NCBI GenBank assembly: GCA_051004015.1
Contig: JBPCKT010000132.1
Coordinates: forward strand, 1-35,185
Source: SXOA01 sp051004015
GTDB taxonomy: Bacteria; Planctomycetota; Planctomycetia; Pirellulales; Pirellulaceae
Direction: 5' to 3'
Length of the DNA: 35,185 nucleotides
A program made the position numbers and the translations under genes. Shown in pieces: positions 7,657 to 15,440 of the stretch; the first letter of the stretch is position 1; every line of letters begins with the position of its first letter. The notes under the pieces were generated by a model. It did no database searches and was not told where the DNA came from. It saw only the letters and a program-made list of their open reading frames with translations.

Positions 7657-7994
7657 GTGGCGGCTTTCAGGAATTAGATGCGTGGGGCAGCCGCATTATT
7701 GGGTGGCACGCCCACGGCTTTGCGTGGGCGTGAATCTCCTGCCGAACCGAACGACTTAAATTCTTATACAGCAACGACTTGCAACAGTATAACAGTGCGA
7801 CGCACCTCACGCCCACGCAAAGCCGTGGGCGTGCCACCCGACCGGCGGCTGACAACTCAAACCGGGCAGCCTCCGATATAATTCCCCCTTTCCTCCGCCG
7901 CAAGCCACCCTCTTCTCGCCTTCCTGCGTACGTATCCCCAGCCGCAGCCAAAATCTGTCTCAAGCTCAAGTTTCGAATCTGAAGTCGCCACCTG
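7657..7994. other. Divergent intergenic region with repeat element
   Basis: This 338-nt gap separates the sigma gene (minus) from the ABC permease gene (plus), so it must hold both promoters. The centre is filled by the inverted-repeat element at 7701-7839. I see no convincing -35/-10 pair and no conserved coding frame on either strand. Confidence 0.5.
7701..7839. repeat. 139-bp element with perfect 33-bp inverted termini
   Basis: The arm at 7701-7733 (beginning GGGTGGCACGCCCACGG) is exactly the reverse complement of 7807-7839. The 73-nt centre has no coding frame and is less GC-rich. Each arm is itself a hairpin (CACGCCCACG/CGTGGGCGTG around GCTTTG). This is a REP-doublet or MITE-like arrangement. 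A single arm recurs at 5831-5862. No target-site duplication is obvious. Confidence 0.88.
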
Positions 7995-9860
7995 ATGCTC
8001 ATCGGCCCCATCTTCACCCGCGAACTTGCCATCGCTCCCCGCCGGCCGGCTCATTACATCTATCGCACGGCTTATCCGCTAGTGCTGTTCGTCCTGATGT
8101 ATACCGCCTGGCTCGTGATGGTGGGGACGCAGAATGTCCGCAACGTGGGGGACATCGCCCGCTTCGGCTCGATGCTCTTTCAGATTCTCGCCCCGCTGCA
8201 ACTCGCTTTGCTTTCGTTTCTCGCCGCTCAATCAGCCGTCAGTGGCGTCGCTCAGGAAAAAGACAAGCGGACGATGCTCCTGCTGCTCATGACCCGGCTC
8301 TCCAACCATGAGTTGGTCCTGGGGAAGCTCTTCGCCAGCCTGCTCGATGTCTTCGTGATGCTGCTGGCCGCTCTTCCCATCTTCATGCTGATGACCCTCT
8401 TCGGCGGTATTTCGCTGGAGCAAGTCTTGCGCGTCTTCGCCGTCACCCTGGCCACGATCTTCGCTGCCGGCAGCCTGGGTTCCACGGTGGCTCTCGGCCG
8501 TGAAAAGACCTTTCAGTCGCTCGCCATCACGGTCTTGGTTCTCGTCGTCTGGCTCGGTGCGTGGGAAGTGATTGCAACCCTGTTTGGGGACCGGGAACTC
8601 GCCGGCGTTCGCGTGACGACGCTGGCGACAGCCGCCAGTCCCTTGCGCGCCATTCTCGCCGCAGTGCATCCCTATGGACTCGCCTCCACCGGGCCGCTCG
8701 CCGGTGAAATGCTCTACGTCCTCTTTGCCGCCAGTGCCGCGGCGCTGCTCAACCTGGGTGGAATTGTCATGCTCCGCGTCTGGAACCCCGGCCGCGAAGT
8801 ACATCTCGGCCAGAGTGAGGAGACCGCGGCGGGCATCTTCAGCGCCGATCATGATGTCAAAGAACTAGAAACTCGCCAGGCCGCGGGAAACGTCACCCAG
8901 GAAGTTGCCGATGCGGCCCGCGCCGCCCACGTGGATGCCCGCATCCGCAGCGTCAGCCACAAGAGCCGCGAGGTTTGGGATAACCCGGTCCTGTGGCGGG
9001 AGATGTGTACCTGGGCCTACGGCCGCAAGGTCGTCTTCATCCGCCTCGGTTACCTGCTCCTGTTTCTGATGGCCGCGGCAGGCGTCTATTATCAGGTTGA
9101 CAGCGGGGCGGCTTTGGAGCGCAGCGGCAGCGGGGCCATTATTCCGGCAGCAGCGGGGGCGCTCGCGCCGTTTTTCCTGGTGAGCCTGGTCATCGTCAAC
9201 GCCCTGGCGGTGACGAGCATCACCAACGAGCGGGACGGCGGAGCCCTCGATTTGCTCCTCGTCACCGACCTGACTCCCAAGGAATTCATCTTCGGCAAGA
9301 TGCTGGGCGTGGCCTACGTCACCAAGGAGATGATTGCCTTGCCGCTGGCCCTGTGTGTGTATCTCTGGTGGGAAGGCGGACTGTCCCTGGAAAACCTGTT
9401 CTATTTGCTCGTCGGCCAATTGGTCATGAATGGCTTCGTCATCATGCTCGGCATCCATTGCGGCCTGACCTACGCCAACAGCCGCTCCGCCATCGGTGTG
9501 AGCCTGGGCAACGTATTCTTCCTGTTCCTGGGGGTGATTACCCTGATCCTCCTGATGATTTCTTTCAGCGGCTCCTTCCAGACGCAGCTCGGGCCGTTCC
9601 TGACCTTCATCGTGGGAGGCTTCGTCGGGCTGCTGGTGACGCTCGGCGTTCGCAATCCATCGGCCGCAATCGGCACCGCCTCCATCATCCTTCCCTTTGC
9701 CACGTTTTTCGCCGTCACCAGCTTTCTGGCCGACCACTGGGCCCAGGTCTTCATGGTGTCCTGCTTCGCCTACGGCTTCACCACCGCGGCCATGCTCATT
9801 CCGGCCCTGTCGCAGTTCGATGTGGCGATGGGGAGGACGAAGGGCGGGGCGGAAGAATAG
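7995..9860 (+). CDS. ABC-2 type transporter permease, two fused halves
   Basis: Protein of 621 aa with two similar membrane halves. The first runs from about residue 20 to 260 (YPLVLFVLMYTAWLV, then QEKDKRTMLLLLMTRL and ELVLGKLF). A soluble charged linker follows (about 268-335). The second half runs from about 345 to 610 (GYLLLFLMAAAGVYYQV, then TNERDGGALDLLLVTDL and EFIFGKMLG). Both halves carry the E(K/R)D-x4-LLL-x-T-x-LxxxEFxxGK signature of ABC-2 permeases, which couples to the ATPase. About 12 membrane spans. No ATP-binding subunit lies in the window. Substrate unknown. It starts at the ATG at 7995, which has no clear Shine-Dalgarno. The next gene on the strand is the kinase-like gene, 104 nt on. 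Confidence 0.88.
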   Translation: MLIGPIFTRELAIAPRRPAHYIYRTAYPLVLFVLMYTAWLVMVGTQNVRNVGDIARFGSMLFQILAPLQLALLSFLAAQSAVSGVAQEKDKRTMLLLLMTRLSNHELVLGKLFASLLDVFVMLLAALPIFMLMTLFGGISLEQVLRVFAVTLATIFAAGSLGSTVALGREKTFQSLAITVLVLVVWLGAWEVIATLFGDRELAGVRVTTLATAASPLRAILAAVHPYGLASTGPLAGEMLYVLFAASAAALLNLGGIVMLRVWNPGREVHLGQSEETAAGIFSADHDVKELETRQAAGNVTQEVADAARAAHVDARIRSVSHKSREVWDNPVLWREMCTWAYGRKVVFIRLGYLLLFLMAAAGVYYQVDSGAALERSGSGAIIPAAAGALAPFFLVSLVIVNALAVTSITNERDGGALDLLLVTDLTPKEFIFGKMLGVAYVTKEMIALPLALCVYLWWEGGLSLENLFYLLVGQLVMNGFVIMLGIHCGLTYANSRSAIGVSLGNVFFLFLGVITLILLMISFSGSFQTQLGPFLTFIVGGFVGLLVTLGVRNPSAAIGTASIILPFATFFAVTSFLADHWAQVFMVSCFAYGFTTAAMLIPALSQFDVAMGRTKGGAEE

Positions 9861-9964
9861 TTCCGCAGAACTCGTCTCCCACTTACAATGAACCCCGGAA
9901 CCAGAGAATGAAGTGACTTGCGAACCGGCTTTGGAACGGTCGGTCCGCGGAGCGAGGCAGCTTT

Positions 9965-11584
9965 ATGAATGCGTCCAAGATTGGACCTTTCGCGCTCGAA
10001 GAGAAACTGGGAGGGCCGCAGTCCAGCGTCTACCGGGCGATTCACTTGCAGCAGCGGCGGCAGGTGGCGCTCAAAGTCTTTTCGATTCCGCTGGCAGCGA
10101 ATATTCTCGTCCGCAATGAGTTCTCGGACGAAATGGCTCTGCTCAAGCGGCTGCACGGGCCGCAGGCCGTGAAGTGTTTTGGCGGCAACCTCGATAAGAG
10201 CCACGGCTACATTGCGATGGAGATCGTGGAAGGGGAAACGCTGGCGGCGATTGTCAGCCGGCGGACTCGCCTGGCCTGGGAGCAGGCCGTTGACTTTGCC
10301 GTGCAGATCGCCACCGCCCTGCAAGCCGCGCACGAATTGGAGCTGACGCATCACGACCTGGTGCCCGACAAGATCCTGATCACGCCGGGCGATAGGATCA
10401 AGGTCCTCGACTTCCGTCGCGACCGGGCCAAGAATCCGTTCTGCCACTCTTCCCAGAAGCGGACCAAGGACCGCCTGGCGTTTCAGGCTCCCGAGCAGAT
10501 TCGCGGCGATGCCGCCGGACCCAAGGCCGACCTCTATGCCCTGGGCTGTTTGCTGTTCTACATGCTGACGGGTCGGCCGCCGTTTGAAGGAAGTGCGGAA
10601 GAGATCGCCCACAAGCAGCAAAGCGAGATTCCGCCGCGGGTATCCACGCTCGTGCTCGATTGTTCCATCTGGCTAGACCCGCTCGTCGCCCAGCTCTTGG
10701 AAAAAGAGCCCGCCAGGCGGCCGTATTCCGCCGGCGCGGTGCTGCTCGCTTTGCAAGAGACCAGCAAGAGAGCCGCCACCGGCGGCGGCGTCACGCAGCA
10801 CGCGTTGGGGGGCCTCAGCTCCTTGAAAATGGATGTGGATAAGGACGAGGTCCGCCGGCTCGTCGGCCGCAAGGCAGCCGCCGCGGCCGGCCAGGAAGCG
10901 GCCCGCAACGAAACGCCCCTCTATGAGCGCCCCTGGATCATCGCCGCGGCATTGTCGCTCGCGCTCATCGGGCTGCTCTCCGTCCTCGCCTGGTCGCTCT
11001 GGCCGATGAGTCCCGAGCAGATGATTGCCACCGCCGACCGCCTCATGGCCTCGGAAGATCCGACCCAGCGGCGGGAGGCGGAGCTGGCCTATCTTCGGCC
11101 GCTTGTCGAAAGCTACCCCGGAACCCAGTTCGCCAGCCGGGCCCAGGAGCATCTCGACATCATCGACATGCAACTGGCCGAAAACCGCCTGAAGAAGCTG
11201 CACAAGCTCGGCCGCGAGCCCAACATCGAAGCTGCCCGGCTGTACCTGGAAGCTGCCAAGTTCGAGGAATTCGGCGACCGGGTCACCGCCCTCGACAAGT
11301 ACCAGAGCATCGTCGATCTGATCAAGCCCGAGGGGGACGACCGGCTGTACGTCCTGCTCGCCCGGCGGGAGCTGGACCGGCTCAAGAGCGACAAATCGGC
11401 CGTCGCGGAGGAGCGGGGCAAGTTCATTGACCAGAAACTGGCCCAGGCGGAGCAGTTGCAAAAAGACGGAAAAGTCCTGGAGGCCCGCAAAATCCTGACC
11501 GGCATCGTCTCGCTCTACGGCGATAACGCGGAATATGCCCCGTTTGTGACCAAGGTCCAGAAGCGGCTGGAAGAGCTAAAGTAG
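9965..11584 (+). CDS. Membrane-anchored Ser/Thr protein kinase-like protein, degenerate active site
   Basis: Protein of 539 aa. A kinase domain lies at about 7-265, one membrane span at about 324-346 (WIIAAALSLALIGLLSVLAW), and an outer helical, TPR-like domain follows (about 350-539). The ATP-anchoring Lys is kept (VALKVF, K37), as are the HRD Asp (HHD, D131), the metal Asp (D149) and APE (175-177). However, HRDLKPxN has become HHDLVPDK, so catalytic-loop Lys is Val133 and metal-binding Asn is Lys136; DFG is DFR; and the glycine loop is LGGPQSSV, lacking the usual spacing. This points to a pseudokinase or a very weak kinase. Topology is that of bacterial PknB-type receptors. GAGG lies about 8 nt before the start. 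Confidence 0.88.
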   Translation: MNASKIGPFALEEKLGGPQSSVYRAIHLQQRRQVALKVFSIPLAANILVRNEFSDEMALLKRLHGPQAVKCFGGNLDKSHGYIAMEIVEGETLAAIVSRRTRLAWEQAVDFAVQIATALQAAHELELTHHDLVPDKILITPGDRIKVLDFRRDRAKNPFCHSSQKRTKDRLAFQAPEQIRGDAAGPKADLYALGCLLFYMLTGRPPFEGSAEEIAHKQQSEIPPRVSTLVLDCSIWLDPLVAQLLEKEPARRPYSAGAVLLALQETSKRAATGGGVTQHALGGLSSLKMDVDKDEVRRLVGRKAAAAAGQEAARNETPLYERPWIIAAALSLALIGLLSVLAWSLWPMSPEQMIATADRLMASEDPTQRREAELAYLRPLVESYPGTQFASRAQEHLDIIDMQLAENRLKKLHKLGREPNIEAARLYLEAAKFEEFGDRVTALDKYQSIVDLIKPEGDDRLYVLLARRELDRLKSDKSAVAEERGKFIDQKLAQAEQLQKDGKVLEARKILTGIVSLYGDNAEYAPFVTKVQKRLEELK

Positions 11585-11629
11585 TCCGCTCACTCCGTGA
11601 GCGGACATCCCGCACACGGAGTGTGCGGG
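11584..11629. repeat. Two back-to-back hairpins after the kinase-like gene
   Basis: GTCCGCTCAC/GTGAGCGGAC (11584-11606) and CCCGCACAC/GTGTGCGGG (11609-11629) are perfect hairpins with 3-nt loops, 2 nt apart, bracketed by GTAG and CTAC. The first begins on the last base of the kinase stop codon. They may end transcription (ACTTTCAATTTCT follows) or belong to a REP family. Confidence 0.75.
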
Positions 11630-11646
11630 CTACTTTCAATTTCTGC

Positions 11647-11675
11647 TTGACATCCCTCTCCAACTACGGTGCAAT
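11647..11675 (+). promoter_or_regulatory. Sigma-70-like promoter for the pilin-like gene
   Basis: TTGACA (11647-11652) matches the -35 consensus exactly. After 17 nt comes TGCAAT (11670-11675), 4 of 6 to the -10 consensus. Transcription would begin near 11682, leaving a leader of about 54 nt. It lies just after the double hairpin, so a new transcription unit starts here. Confidence 0.5.
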
Positions 11676-11735
11676 GAAGGCTGGTTCGGTGCCCATCTTC
11701 TTCGGCCCGGCCAGGAACAGAACAGGAGAGAAGTG

Positions 11736-13364
11736 ATGAATGCTCGCCCCACGGGTCACGCTATGCGCCGTCGGCCCACTCCGCGCCCTCAGCCGCTCCG
11801 CGCCTTCACGCTGATCGAGCTGCTGATCGCGATGACGCTCACGCTGATGCTGGTCTACGCTATCGCCCAGTTCTATGCCTACGTAGGCGAAACGGTCCGC
11901 GACGGCCGGGCCCAGATTGAGATGGGAGGCCAGCTTCGCGCCGCTGCCCAGCGCTTGCAACAGGACTTCGCGGAACTTACGGTCCGCGTGGGGGGAAGGA
12001 TTGATCCAGGCTCGGCGCAGGGTGTGCTGGAGATTTGGGAAGGAGTTGCGTCGGATAGCGATCCAACGGGAACCTTGGCCGTCAATGCGCAGGGGATTCC
12101 CACAACGAGTATCGGCGACGTGAATGGCGATGGCAAACCGGATGGCGCGATGCTCGGCGATTGCGACGACATCTTGGTCATGACCATTCGGTCCCAAGGA
12201 GAGCCTTTCGTTGGACGATGGTTGAATCCAGCAACTGGTAACTATCAAATCGTGCAGTCCAATCTGGCTGAAGTCGTTTGGTTTACTACCTTTAAAGACA
12301 TCGATAACAACAGTATTTGGACTCCTAGCACTGAGCCTCGATTTCTCGTCCGTCGGCAACTCCTAATTCGGCCCGACTTGCCACTTGCCCTGCCTGCGGG
12401 TCAATCCAATACCTTTTGGCACAGCGATATTTCGGCACATTGGAATGTCGCCAATGGCTCGTGGGTATCGAATTCACTAGCCGACCTTTCCCAGCGTGAG
12501 AATCGCTGTGTTCATCAGAATTTTTCCAATCCGGCTCAGAACGGACTAACTGCCGCACAGGGATACATGCCCAATACGATGCAACTCAGCGTAGGGATAC
12601 CGGTTGGACAGGTGAGTAATTTCGCGGTTTATTCGCTGGACGGAATTCCCCAGTTCATCGGCGAGGATAAGGTACTTTCCAACGTGCTGGCGTTCGACGT
12701 CCGTGTCTACGATCCCTACGCGGGACTGTGGGCCGACAATCTCAATCTGAATGCGACCGACGCTCCCCAGGGAGTCCTTTCGCCCGGCGATCCGGGCTAT
12801 GCGTTCGCGATTTCTAACGCCGTTACGAACAATGTGAACAACAGAATGGGAAATGGTGCATACGTAGACCTCTGGTATAACCGCGGCTTTGTAAATCTTC
12901 CCGCCGGAATGAAAAGCATTGTGTTGCAGAACTGCAATTCTGCTTATTCCTGGGCACCAAATGCTCGCAACTTTCCGGGAGGCGCTGTTTGGGATACTTG
13001 GTCGACCGCCTATGAAAAGGACGGAGTTCAGCAAGTGCCGCCGCCTTATAGCGCGCGGGTCGCGGTCGGGGGTATCCCGCCAGAAGATTGGATGGTGAAC
13101 GGCATCGACGACAATTCCACGGGTGGCGTCGATGACCCGGGCGAAGCGGAAACCCAGCCGCCATATCCGTCATACATCGGAAGTAACGGCATAGATGACG
13201 ATGGTGATGGTAACCCCGATGATGTCAACGAGCAAAACACGAACATCTACTCCCGTCCCGTCGCCACCATCCTCCGCGGCATCGAAGTCCGCATCCGCAT
13301 GTATGAGCCGGGGACGCGGCAGACGCGGCAGACGACCGTGGCGACGGATTTTATTCCAGAGTAG
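11736..13364 (+). CDS. Large pseudopilin-like protein (prepilin-type cleavage signal)
   Basis: Protein of 542 aa. The ATG at 11736 has AGGAG 7 nt upstream; a GTG directly before it is the alternative. The leader is 23 residues and basic. Then A|FTLIELLIAMTLTLML, the prepilin peptidase site with Ala rather than Gly at -1, Glu at +5 and a hydrophobic helix, as in GspJ/PulJ-type minor pseudopilins. The mature part is far longer than a normal pseudopilin. It contains DVNGDGKPDG, IDDNSTGGVDD and IDDDGDGNPDD, which look like Asp-rich calcium-binding loops. It probably acts in a type II secretion or pilus-like machine at the inner membrane. The middle (about 12200-13060) looks less GC-rich than its neighbours. 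Confidence 0.85.
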   Translation: MNARPTGHAMRRRPTPRPQPLRAFTLIELLIAMTLTLMLVYAIAQFYAYVGETVRDGRAQIEMGGQLRAAAQRLQQDFAELTVRVGGRIDPGSAQGVLEIWEGVASDSDPTGTLAVNAQGIPTTSIGDVNGDGKPDGAMLGDCDDILVMTIRSQGEPFVGRWLNPATGNYQIVQSNLAEVVWFTTFKDIDNNSIWTPSTEPRFLVRRQLLIRPDLPLALPAGQSNTFWHSDISAHWNVANGSWVSNSLADLSQRENRCVHQNFSNPAQNGLTAAQGYMPNTMQLSVGIPVGQVSNFAVYSLDGIPQFIGEDKVLSNVLAFDVRVYDPYAGLWADNLNLNATDAPQGVLSPGDPGYAFAISNAVTNNVNNRMGNGAYVDLWYNRGFVNLPAGMKSIVLQNCNSAYSWAPNARNFPGGAVWDTWSTAYEKDGVQQVPPPYSARVAVGGIPPEDWMVNGIDDNSTGGVDDPGEAETQPPYPSYIGSNGIDDDGDGNPDDVNEQNTNIYSRPVATILRGIEVRIRMYEPGTRQTRQTTVATDFIPE

Positions 13365-13377
13365 GTCGAGAATGAAG

Positions 13378-13503
13378 AAATCTCAAATCTCAAACAAATG
13401 AGAATGGGGAATGGATAAATTGGAAACGGAGGGAACAAGCAAAGCTTTCGCCCGTTTCTGAATTCCTACTTCCCGATTCCCATTTGTTTGAGATTTGAGA
13501 TTT
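13378..13503. repeat. Perfect 23-bp inverted repeat enclosing 80 nt
   Basis: 13378-13400 (AAATCTCAAATCTCAAAC...) is the exact reverse complement of 13481-13503. Each arm contains an internal CAAATCT/AATCTCA direct repeat. The enclosed 80 nt are AT-richer than the surroundings and have no coding frame. It fills the gap between the pilin-like gene and the small sugar-binding-like gene. Confidence 0.88.
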
Positions 13504-13521
13504 CCCATTTCTCCCCTCCCC

Positions 13522-13935
13522 ATGCACTCCATCCGTCTCCGCGGCCCCTGGGACGTCTATTTCCCCGGCGATGAGCAGCCGCGGCGGATGGAAATGCCGG
13601 CGACTTGGCAAACGCTGCTCGCCCTGGCTGCCGCAACTCCCCTCCCCACCTCTGCCCGCCTGGTCCGCCGCTTCGGCCTGCCGACCGGCATCGCGCCGGC
13701 GGACCGGCTGCAGCTGGTCATCGAAACCTGTGCGTCCACAATCCAGGTCGAGCTCAACGGCCAGTCGCTGGGGAGCATTGCAGCCTCCCAGCAGTCCAGC
13801 TCGTTCGATGTCACGGCGCTGCTCGCGGCTCGCAATGAGCTCGTGGTGATTCTGGAAATTCCACGGTCAGAATCCGAGCAGCCGCCGTCCAGTTGTCCCG
13901 TAAGCGACGTGCGGCTGGAGATCGGCCACGGCTGA
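13522..13935 (+). CDS. Small protein resembling the sugar-binding domain of glycoside hydrolase family 2
   Basis: Protein of 137 aa from the ATG at 13522; 9 residues more are possible upstream but would run into the inverted repeat. The pattern GPWDVYFPG, MPATWQ, ARLVRRFGLP, IQVELNGQSLGS, SFDVTALL and NELVVILEI is that of the N-terminal galactose-binding-like beta-sandwich of GH2 enzymes (beta-galactosidase, beta-mannosidase). No catalytic barrel is present, so it could only bind carbohydrate or be a stand-alone jelly-roll. No signal peptide is seen. No Shine-Dalgarno precedes the start. The stop overlaps the heptamer repeats. Confidence 0.7.
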   Translation: MHSIRLRGPWDVYFPGDEQPRRMEMPATWQTLLALAAATPLPTSARLVRRFGLPTGIAPADRLQLVIETCASTIQVELNGQSLGSIAASQQSSSFDVTALLAARNELVVILEIPRSESEQPPSSCPVSDVRLEIGHG

Positions 13936-13979
13936 GTACCGAGTACCGAGTACCGAGTACCGAGTACTGAGTACTGAGT
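13934..13979. repeat. Heptanucleotide tandem repeat (GAGTACC/T), about 6.5 copies
   Basis: Four GAGTACC units, two GAGTACT units and a partial GAGTC follow without a gap. The array overlaps the stop codon of the plus-strand gene at one end and the stop codon of accC at the other, so it makes up the whole convergent intergenic space. Confidence 0.95.
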
Positions 13980-15334
13980 CAATGCGACCCCGGCGGCAAA
14001 AACGTCCGTTCCACGAAGCCGGTGTCCACGAGGCCGGCGGCGAAGGTGGCGTGGCTGAGGACTTGCTTGTGGAAGGGGGCGGTGGTCTTGATGCCGTCCA
14101 CCCGCAGCTCGTCGAGGGCCCGGATCATGGTGGCGATGGCTTCGGCCCGCGTCGGCTTGTGGACGATGAGCTTGCCGATCATGGAATCGTAGTAGGGGGG
14201 CACGGTGTAGCCGGCGTGGGCGTGGGAATCGAAGCGGACGCCGAGGCCGCCGGGGACGTAAAGCTGCTTGATCAGGCCGGGGCAGGGCTGAAAATTCTTG
14301 TCCGGGTTCTCGGCATTGATGCGGCACTCGATGGCGGCCCCGCGGGGGACGATCTCGTCCTGCTGGAACGGCAGCGGCTCACCGAAGGCGACGCGGATTT
14401 GCGTTTTGATCAGGTCGATGCCGGTGACCATCTCGGTGACGGGGTGCTCGACCTGGATGCGGGCGTTGACCTCGATGAAGTAAAAGTTGTTCTGCTGATC
14501 GACGATGAACTCCACCGTGCCGGCGTTGGTGTATTTTGCTTCGCGGAGCAATCGCACCGCGGCGTCGCACATTTCGATGCGGCGCTCCGGCGGCAGGCGG
14601 GGGGCGGGGCTTTCCTCGATGAGCTTCTGATGCCGGCGCTGGGTCGAGCATTCGCGCTCAAACAGATGGCAGACGTTGCCGTGCTGATCGGCGATCATCT
14701 GCACTTCCACGTGCCGGGGCTTCTCGATGAACTTTTCCAGGTAAACGCCGGCATTTCCGAAGGCGGCCTGGGCCTCGGTCTTGGCCTGCGAAATGGCGGT
14801 CTTGAGCGTCAATTCGTTGGCGGCCACGCGCATCCCTTTGCCGCCGCCGCCGGCTGTCGCTTTGATGAGGACCGGAAAGCCGATCTCGCGAGCGACGCGA
14901 ACCGCTTCCTTCTCGTCCTCAATCAGCCCCGCACTACCGGGGACGACGGGGACCTTGGCCGCGCGGGCCATCGACCGCGCCCGGTTCTTGTCGCCGAGTG
15001 CATCCATCGCCTCCGGCGTGGGTCCGATAAAGTCGATCTTGCAACTGCGGCAGACTTCGTTGAAATGCGAGTTCTCGGCCAGAAAGCCATAGCCGGGATG
15101 AATGGCATCCACATTGCCGACCTCGGCCGCGCTGATGATCTGGTCGATCTTCAAGTAGCTCTGGGCGGATTTTGGCGGGCCGATGCAGTACGTCTCATCC
15201 GCCAGGTCCAGATACTGGCTGCCGCGGTCGGCGGTGCTGTAGACGGCGACGGTCTCGATGCCGAGCTCCTTGCAGGCCCGGATGATCCGCAGGGCGATTT
15301 CTCCGCGGTTGGCGATGAGGATGCGTTTATACAT
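13979..15334 (-). CDS. accC: Acetyl-CoA carboxylase, biotin carboxylase subunit
   Basis: Protein of 451 aa, normal for AccC. It carboxylates biotin on AccB using ATP and bicarbonate, the first half-reaction of malonyl-CoA formation for fatty-acid synthesis in the cytosol. The start at 15334 gives MYKRILIANRGEIALRIIR, the standard N-terminus. Other landmarks are HPGYGFLAEN, the ATP-grasp glycine loop KATAGGGGKGMR, HVEVQ, ECSTQRRHQKLIEE and EVNARIQVEHPVTE. Two usually invariant places differ slightly (ECSMQRRxQK and NTRxQVEHP become ECSTQRRHQK and NARIQVEHP), without loss of charged active-site residues. It follows accB by 106 nt that hold two hairpins. Confidence 0.97.
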   Translation of the reverse strand: MYKRILIANRGEIALRIIRACKELGIETVAVYSTADRGSQYLDLADETYCIGPPKSAQSYLKIDQIISAAEVGNVDAIHPGYGFLAENSHFNEVCRSCKIDFIGPTPEAMDALGDKNRARSMARAAKVPVVPGSAGLIEDEKEAVRVAREIGFPVLIKATAGGGGKGMRVAANELTLKTAISQAKTEAQAAFGNAGVYLEKFIEKPRHVEVQMIADQHGNVCHLFERECSTQRRHQKLIEESPAPRLPPERRIEMCDAAVRLLREAKYTNAGTVEFIVDQQNNFYFIEVNARIQVEHPVTEMVTGIDLIKTQIRVAFGEPLPFQQDEIVPRGAAIECRINAENPDKNFQPCPGLIKQLYVPGGLGVRFDSHAHAGYTVPPYYDSMIGKLIVHKPTRAEAIATMIRALDELRVDGIKTTAPFHKQVLSHATFAAGLVDTGFVERTFLPPGSH

Positions 15335-15345
15335 GCGGTTTGCGA

Positions 15346-15431
15346 CCCGGCCACTTTTCGTGGCCGGGCCGCTCTTCTGGTGTGGGCCACGGGAGGGATG
15401 CCAAGCGGCCCGGACGCGGGAAGCGTCCGGG
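15346..15431. repeat. Pair of perfect hairpins between accB and accC
   Basis: CCCGGCCAC/GTGGCCGGG (15346-15368, loop TTTTC) and CCCGGACGC/GCGTCCGGG (15409-15431, loop GGGAA). The outer GCGACCCGG (15342-15350) and CCGGGTCGC (15427-15435) can also pair with each other, so two alternative folds exist. They occupy most of the gap between the two subunit genes. Confidence 0.8.
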
Positions 15432-15440
15432 TCGCGGCTG

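Noticed and set aside
13378..13503. Inverted repeat as a classical terminator
   Set aside because: The 80-nt loop is too long and no T-run follows the second arm.
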